The notes under the pieces: generated by a model | Told to the model about the DNA's origin: nothing | The model's input: the letters and a program-made list of their open reading frames with translations, nothing else | The model's database searches: none | Part shown: piece by piece, positions 59,306 to 64,000 of the stretch | How positions within the stretch are numbered: the stretch's first letter is position 1 | Layout: each line of letters starts with the position of its first letter | Origin: Actinomycetes bacterium | GTDB taxonomy: Bacteria; Actinomycetota; Actinomycetes; S36-B12 | Reading direction: 5' to 3' | DNA length: 64,000 nt | NCBI GenBank assembly: GCA_024639145.1 | Contig: JAHEIZ010000003.1 | Span: 62,001 to 126,000 of the forward strand | Program-made: the position numbers and the translations under genes

Positions 59306-59968
59306 TTACGACCCAGCGGGCGAGGGCGTCATCGACGGCACGGGTGCGGGCAGCGATTCTGCCGGTGAGGCGACCGCAGGCTGACTCGGGCAGCCGGGAC
59401 CGGAGAGCGACGGTGAAGGTGACGCCATCGCTGCAGCGATCTGCGCCTCGCCTGCGATCTCGGTGAATGCGTTGCCCAGTGCGATGTCGACGACCTTCTT
59501 CGGGCGATCGTCTTGCACGAGAATCGCACCCGGGAAGTAGAACGCCAGCAGTTCGGCATTCGCGCGGCCGTTCACTCCATAGCGAATCTGGCCGACGCCC
59601 TCGAGCACCTTGCCCTGCGGATCGTTATCGACCTGCTTGATGGTGAAGCTGCGCGCCTTGAGAACCTTTGCGACATCACTGGCCAGACCGACGCGATCAG
59701 TCGCATTCCAGACGTTGAGCTTGACCTTCCCGCTGCGCGGGAGTACCTCGGCAGCGGTGACCATCGTGGTCTCGCAGGGAAGCGGTGCCGCCGATGCCGA
59801 TGCGAGGGATTCGGCCTCGGGAGCCGACGAGCCATTGAGCAGGCGCGAGAGCCCGAAGCCGACGGCGAAGAGCACGGCGATACCGGCGAGAACGATGAGG
59901 ATCGGAACCCAGATAGGGCGGCGGCGACGTGAGCGACCGCCGGTGGGGCGTCGGAACTCCGCGCTCAT
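59306..59968 (-). CDS. Membrane-anchored LytR_C-domain protein
   Basis: 'VKLNVWNATDRVGLASDVAKVLKARSFTIKQVDND' and an N-terminal TM. Confidence 0.8.
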   Translation of the reverse strand: MSAEFRRPTGGRSRRRRPIWVPILIVLAGIAVLFAVGFGLSRLLNGSSAPEAESLASASAAPLPCETTMVTAAEVLPRSGKVKLNVWNATDRVGLASDVAKVLKARSFTIKQVDNDPQGKVLEGVGQIRYGVNGRANAELLAFYFPGAILVQDDRPKKVVDIALGNAFTEIAGEAQIAAAMASPSPSLSGPGCPSQPAVASPAESLPAPVPSMTPSPAGS

Positions 59969-60447
59969 GCTCTCTCCTCCCGTCGCTCAGCCATGAAATC
60001 GAGGACCAGCCTGCCACATTCATTCTCGAGCACTCCCGCGACCACTTCCGGCCGATGGGCCATCCGGCGGTCGCGAAGGAGATCCCAGTGAGAGCCCGCG
60101 GCGCCGTACTCCTCATTCCAGGCGCCGAACACGACTCGGTCGACCCGAGCCATGGCAGCCGCACCGGCGCACATCGGGCATGGCTCGAGGGTCACGATGA
60201 GGGTGCAGCCCGTCAGACGCCATTCACCTGTGGCCTGGGCTGCCTGTCGAAGTGCGAGCACCTCGGCATGGGCAGTCGGGTCACCGGTCGCCTCGCGCTG
60301 GTTTCGAGCCCGGCCGATCACCTCACCGGTCGGGCTCAGCACGATGGCACCGATCGGGAGATCAGGAGTCACGCCCGCGGGTGTCGGGCACATGGCCTCG
60401 TCGAGTGCGATGCGCATCGCGGCGACATCGGCGGGTGAGTGCTGCAC
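59965..60447 (-). CDS. tadA: tRNA-specific adenosine deaminase
   Basis: 'PTAHAEVLALRQAAQATGEWRLTGCTLIVTLEPCPMCAGAAAMARVDRVVFGAWNEEYGAAGS'. Confidence 0.94.
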   Translation of the reverse strand: MQHSPADVAAMRIALDEAMCPTPAGVTPDLPIGAIVLSPTGEVIGRARNQREATGDPTAHAEVLALRQAAQATGEWRLTGCTLIVTLEPCPMCAGAAAMARVDRVVFGAWNEEYGAAGSHWDLLRDRRMAHRPEVVAGVLENECGRLVLDFMAERREERA

Positions 60448-60449
60448 GA

Positions 60450-60941
60450 CTAGCGCGCCCGAAGGGCCTTATCGAACTGCTCGCCAAGGCCGAGGCGCTT
60501 GGCGATGGCCTTGACCTGGTCGTCGGGGTACATATCGGACTCGTCGACGAGCAAGGAGATCTCATCGGCATCGATGCCGAGGTCGGTGAGTATGGCGATG
60601 TCGCCGATCGGGATGAACTCCTCGAGATCGTCTTCTTCCCATTCAAGACCGATGAGATCGGCGGCCTCCTCGGCCAGTGACCAGTCGAGGACGGCCACTC
60701 CATCGCTGATGAAGACACGGGTGCCGATGGCATCGACACGGAAGATCAGGAAGAACTCGTCACCGACACCTACGAAGCCGAAGACGCCGTTCTCACCGGG
60801 CAGCTGACGAAGGGCCGAGACCAGGGAATCGACGGTGGTGGCGATGCGCGCCGGCATCGCAGAGGACACCCAGCGGCCTTCTTCGCGCCACGCTGCGGCA
60901 GCGAAGTCAATCGCCTTGAGGTCGACCTCCTGGACAGTCAC
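60450..60941 (-). CDS. Actinobacterial 'tRNA adenosine deaminase-associated' protein
   Basis: Adjacent to tadA; 'GVGDEFFLIFRVDAIGTRVFISDGVAVLDWSLAEEAADLIG'; GTG start. Confidence 0.8.
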   Translation of the reverse strand: MTVQEVDLKAIDFAAAAWREEGRWVSSAMPARIATTVDSLVSALRQLPGENGVFGFVGVGDEFFLIFRVDAIGTRVFISDGVAVLDWSLAEEAADLIGLEWEEDDLEEFIPIGDIAILTDLGIDADEISLLVDESDMYPDDQVKAIAKRLGLGEQFDKALRAR

Positions 60942-61018
60942 GAGCCCATCGTGGCACGCGCCGGGCCGATCCGTCACCACGAGGTACATGAGTGAGGCCG
61001 AACGGTTACCCTCGCCCC

Positions 61019-61660
61019 ATGCGCACACTCGTGATCGATCATCCCCTCGTTGCCCACAAGCTCGGCAAGCTCCGCAAGACCGACACCTCGTCGGCGACCT
61101 TCCGGTTGCTCGCCGAGGAGCTCGTGACGCTGCTTGCCTACGAGGCCACCGATGATCTCGAGGTGCAACCGGTCAGGATCTCGACTCCTGTCGCCGACTG
61201 CACTGTCGTCGAGCTCATCGACCCCAAGCCGCTGATCGTCCCGATCCTGCGGGCAGGCCTGGGGATGCTCAACGGCATGGTCAAGCTGATGCCCACCGCC
61301 GAGGTCGGCTTCCTGGGCATGGTGCGCGATCACGATTCGCTTCTCGCGACCACCTATGCCGACCGTCTCCCGCACGACCTTTCCGATCGCACGGTCTTCG
61401 TGCTCGATCCGATGCTGGCTACCGGCGGAACGCTCGTCGCGGCAATCGATCTCATGCTCGAGCGCGGTGCCCGCAACATCACGGCGATCTGCCTTCTCGC
61501 TGCACCGGAGGGCGTGAAGATGGTGGAGGATGCCTACGGCGACCGCGATGTGAATGTCACTGTCGTGACTGCCGCCATCGACGATCACCTGAACGAGAAG
61601 GGCTACATCGTCCCCGGCCTCGGTGACGCGGGCGATCGCCTCTTCGGCCTGGCCGAATAG
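61019..61660 (+). CDS. upp: Uracil phosphoribosyltransferase
   Basis: '[44 protein letters not shown]', '[20 protein letters not shown]'. Confidence 0.96.
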   Translation: MRTLVIDHPLVAHKLGKLRKTDTSSATFRLLAEELVTLLAYEATDDLEVQPVRISTPVADCTVVELIDPKPLIVPILRAGLGMLNGMVKLMPTAEVGFLGMVRDHDSLLATTYADRLPHDLSDRTVFVLDPMLATGGTLVAAIDLMLERGARNITAICLLAAPEGVKMVEDAYGDRDVNVTVVTAAIDDHLNEKGYIVPGLGDAGDRLFGLAE

Positions 61661-61662
61661 TC

Positions 61663-62136
61663 GTGTCGACGTTGACGGCGGCCCAGGTCGCAGAGCAGGA
61701 AGCCTCTCTTGTCCTGAGCTCCTTCACCCTTGCCGACGCAGTCGGCTTGGGCGCGATCGCGCAGTCGCGTGCCGAGAGCGAGGATCTCCCACTCATCATC
61801 CAGGTGCGTCACGGTCGTCGTATTGCCTTCATGGTGTCCTTGCCAGGCTCTCAGTACGACTCTGAGAACTGGATCAACCGCAAGGCCGCAGTGGTCGAGA
61901 AGTTCGATACCTCCACGCTCTATCAGAAGCTTCGCTACACCGAGCGCGGCACGAACTTCGCCGATGCCACGGGTCTGAGCACCACTGAATTCGCGGCCTA
62001 CGGCGGAGGCATGCCGATCGCAGTAGGCAACGTCGGAATCGTCGGCAGCATTTACGCCTCCGGGCTTCCTGACGTCGAGGATCACGCGTTTCTCGTCGAG
62101 TGCCTTCGCGAGCTTCAAGCAGCGCAATCCCTGTAG
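61663..62136 (+). CDS. UPF0303 / heme-degrading-domain-like protein
   Basis: 'LPLIIQVRHGRRIAFMVSLPGSQYDSENWINRKAAVVEKFDTSTLY', 'VGNVGIVGSIYASGLPDVEDHAFLVECL'; GTG start. Confidence 0.8.
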   Translation: MSTLTAAQVAEQEASLVLSSFTLADAVGLGAIAQSRAESEDLPLIIQVRHGRRIAFMVSLPGSQYDSENWINRKAAVVEKFDTSTLYQKLRYTERGTNFADATGLSTTEFAAYGGGMPIAVGNVGIVGSIYASGLPDVEDHAFLVECLRELQAAQSL

Positions 62137-62184
62137 TCGCGTCACCTGCACGCATCGGCGCCCATCTCGCACTAGCGTGTGCCT

Positions 62185-62334
62185 GTGCTCTGGATATTTC
62201 TGCTGTGGATCATCGTGTTCGTCGGCATCTTCTGGCGTCAGCGCTGGACCCTGCCCCTGGGCCTTGTCGGCCTCATCGCCACCGTCGTGTTCTTGAAGAT
62301 GAACATGGACTCGACCATTCCGCTGAACTTCTGA
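62185..62334 (+). CDS. 49-aa small membrane protein
   Basis: GTG start; MLWIFLLWIIVFVGIFWRQRWTLPLGLVGLIATVVFLKMNMDSTIPLNF. Confidence 0.5.
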   Translation: MLWIFLLWIIVFVGIFWRQRWTLPLGLVGLIATVVFLKMNMDSTIPLNF

Positions 62335-62338
62335 GGCC

Positions 62339-62995
62339 GTGATGACGACACAGGTGAAACTCGCGCGCGTTCTCAATCTGCTTGCCCTGCTGGCATTGCT
62401 CGGGGTGCTCAGCGGCTCCCTGCACCTTCAGTTCGGCCAGGGCGAGCCGCCATGCCCGCTCTGCCTGGTGCAGCGCTCCGGCATGATCGCACTCGCCGTG
62501 GGCCCGCTGCTGAACCTGTTCACCGGCATCAAGGTGCGTAACTACGCCTTCGCGATCCTGGCCGCCTGCGTCGGCGGCGCCGGAAGCGTGCGGCAGATCC
62601 TGTTGCACATCGCCACTCCGGGTGACCCCGGCTACGGCCCCAAGGTCCTCGGCTTTCACCTCTACACCTGGGCTGACATCACCTTCCTGATCGCGATCAT
62701 CGGCATCGCGATCCTGCTGATGTGGCCCGGCCAGTTCGCCGCGAATGACCGCGGGATCCTGGGCTCCCCCGGCGTGATGCGGGTACTCACCATCACCGTC
62801 GCCGCCTGGTACTCGATCTACCTGATTGCCATGACGATATTCATCATCCCGATGTGCGGCATCGGCATGTGCCCGGCGGATCCGCCGGAGACCACCTATC
62901 TGCCGAGCAATGGCGCCTGGCTGGCCATCGGCGGTGCTGGAATCCTCTCCTTGCTCATTGGCATCATCAGTAACTCGCGTATGCGTCGTCGCTGA
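62339..62995 (+). CDS. Disulfide bond formation protein B family
   Basis: 'LNLLALLALLGVLSGSLHLQFGQGEPPCPLCLVQRSGMIAL' CxxC motif, 4+ TM. Confidence 0.88.
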   Translation: MMTTQVKLARVLNLLALLALLGVLSGSLHLQFGQGEPPCPLCLVQRSGMIALAVGPLLNLFTGIKVRNYAFAILAACVGGAGSVRQILLHIATPGDPGYGPKVLGFHLYTWADITFLIAIIGIAILLMWPGQFAANDRGILGSPGVMRVLTITVAAWYSIYLIAMTIFIIPMCGIGMCPADPPETTYLPSNGAWLAIGGAGILSLLIGIISNSRMRRR

Positions 62996-63069
62996 CTATC
63001 ACCCCTCTTCGGATCCCCAGCAGGGGGATCGAGGGTGACCTGGCCGTCGTACATGGGCAGAATGCTCCC

Positions 63070-63858
63070 GTGAAGACAATCGCAGTGATGGCCAATAAGG
63101 GCGGCGTAGGCAAGACCGGAATCACCCTCGGGCTGGCCGGTGCGGCCGCCCATCGGGGCTTGGCGGTGCTGGTGATCGATCTTGATCCCCAGGGCAATGC
63201 CACCAGCCACTTGAAGACCCGCAAGGGCCGCATGTCCCTCGCTGACGTCCTCGCCTCTCCGATCCCCGAGACCTTCGTCGATGCGATCAGCATCTGCGAC
63301 TGGGACGCCAGCATTGGCGAGGTCGACGTCCTGCCCTCGCACCCCGACATCATCCGCTTCGACGCCTGGAGCCCCGGTCGCAGCACGACCAAGCTTCGCC
63401 GTGCCATGAAGGATGTCGAGGGCTACGACCTCGTGCTGATCGACTGCCCGCCGTCCCTCGGTGCGCTCACCCGTGAGGCACTCACGGCAGCCAATAAGGC
63501 CCTCATCGTCACCACGCCGTCGTACTTCGGTGCCCAGGGCGTCGAGAAGTCCCTTGCCGAGATCACCGAGATCCAGAAGACCACCAACCCCGATCTCGAA
63601 TTCGCCGGCGTGGTCATGAACCGCTTCCGTCCGACCGCCGAGGAGCACAACTACCGCCTCAGCGAACTCAACGACATCGTCGGTGCTCGCACCATCCTCA
63701 AGCCACTTCTTCCCGAGCGCATGGTGTTCCAGCAGGCGGAGGGCTCCGGTGCACCCGTGCAGGCCATTCCTGGCGTTGCCGCACGCGAGGTCGGAGAGAT
63801 TCTCAACTCGTACTTGACCAAGTTGTTGCGCGAACCGCGCAGCACGGAAGGCGTCTGA
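63070..63858 (+). CDS. ParA-family ATPase
   Basis: 'MANKGGVGKTGITLGLAGAAAHRGLAVLVIDLDPQGNAT', 'YDLVLIDCPPSLGALTREAL'. Confidence 0.93.
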   Translation: MKTIAVMANKGGVGKTGITLGLAGAAAHRGLAVLVIDLDPQGNATSHLKTRKGRMSLADVLASPIPETFVDAISICDWDASIGEVDVLPSHPDIIRFDAWSPGRSTTKLRRAMKDVEGYDLVLIDCPPSLGALTREALTAANKALIVTTPSYFGAQGVEKSLAEITEIQKTTNPDLEFAGVVMNRFRPTAEEHNYRLSELNDIVGARTILKPLLPERMVFQQAEGSGAPVQAIPGVAAREVGEILNSYLTKLLREPRSTEGV

Positions 63859-63933
63859 CCTAGCCCGAAAGCGATACACGGGCGAAACACTGCGCCGCCT
63901 GCTCGAAACACTGCATTCGTAACGTCGGCCTCA

Positions 63934-64000
63934 TGACGGGGGCCAAGCAGACCGCGGTGATCACGCCGTTCGACGAGATGTCGGGCGAAGGCGGACCACG
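63934..64000 (+). CDS. N-terminus of a protein truncated by the window edge; possibly a circularly permuted ATP-grasp protein
   Basis: MTGAKQTAVITPFDEMSGEGGPR; the 'FDEM' N-terminus resembles that family. Confidence 0.3.

Noticed and set aside
63070-63858. ParA as part of a chromosome or plasmid partition system
   Set aside because: No parB or parS-like sites seen in the window; treated as a generic orphan ParA.

Overview
The window is a GC-rich chromosomal segment, most likely from an actinomycete (Actinomycetota). Supporting genes are MshA, CarD, SenX3-RegX3, DUF2516, YbjN and a nitrobindin-like FABP protein. No rRNA, tRNA, transposase, phage gene or CRISPR array was recognised by eye. Main blocks: (1) 0.3-9 kb, a gamma-glutamyl amine / amino-alcohol catabolic cluster (APC permease, aminoglycoside/choline-kinase-like protein, GlnA-like ligase, ALDH, SDR, PuuD-like amidase, LacI regulator). 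(2) 9-23 kb, housekeeping genes (RlmB, CysS, IspF, IspD, CarD, RegX3/SenX3, PhoU, MshA, Gpm). (3) 23-31 kb, accessory genes, including a SOUL / SIGS-repeat / CxxC operon, an orphan RHH protein and secreted Ig-like and HNH proteins. (4) 31-55 kb, a large type IV pilus locus (PilA, B, C, D, two PilT, M, N, O, minor pilins) with several unfamiliar genes: a sigma-like protein, a MinD/CpaE-like ATPase, a DUF4388-like protein and a membrane protein with degenerate GGDEF-EAL-like domains. (5) 55-64 kb, an XRE regulator with an MPKF-repeat protein, Dtd, YgfZ, Fur, TadA, Upp, DsbB and ParA. Best leads: a ~28-bp hairpin with the start codon of a DCC-family gene in its loop; a recurrent (G/T)CCGA(T/A)A element upstream of pilus transcription units together with a 4x30-bp palindromic array and a sigma-like gene; the degenerate GGDEF-EAL-like protein beside the pilus genes; the SIGS-repeat operon; and 36-bp in-frame repeats at the end of a SenX3 with no apparent transmembrane segment. 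All family calls come from reading the translations; no database search was run.
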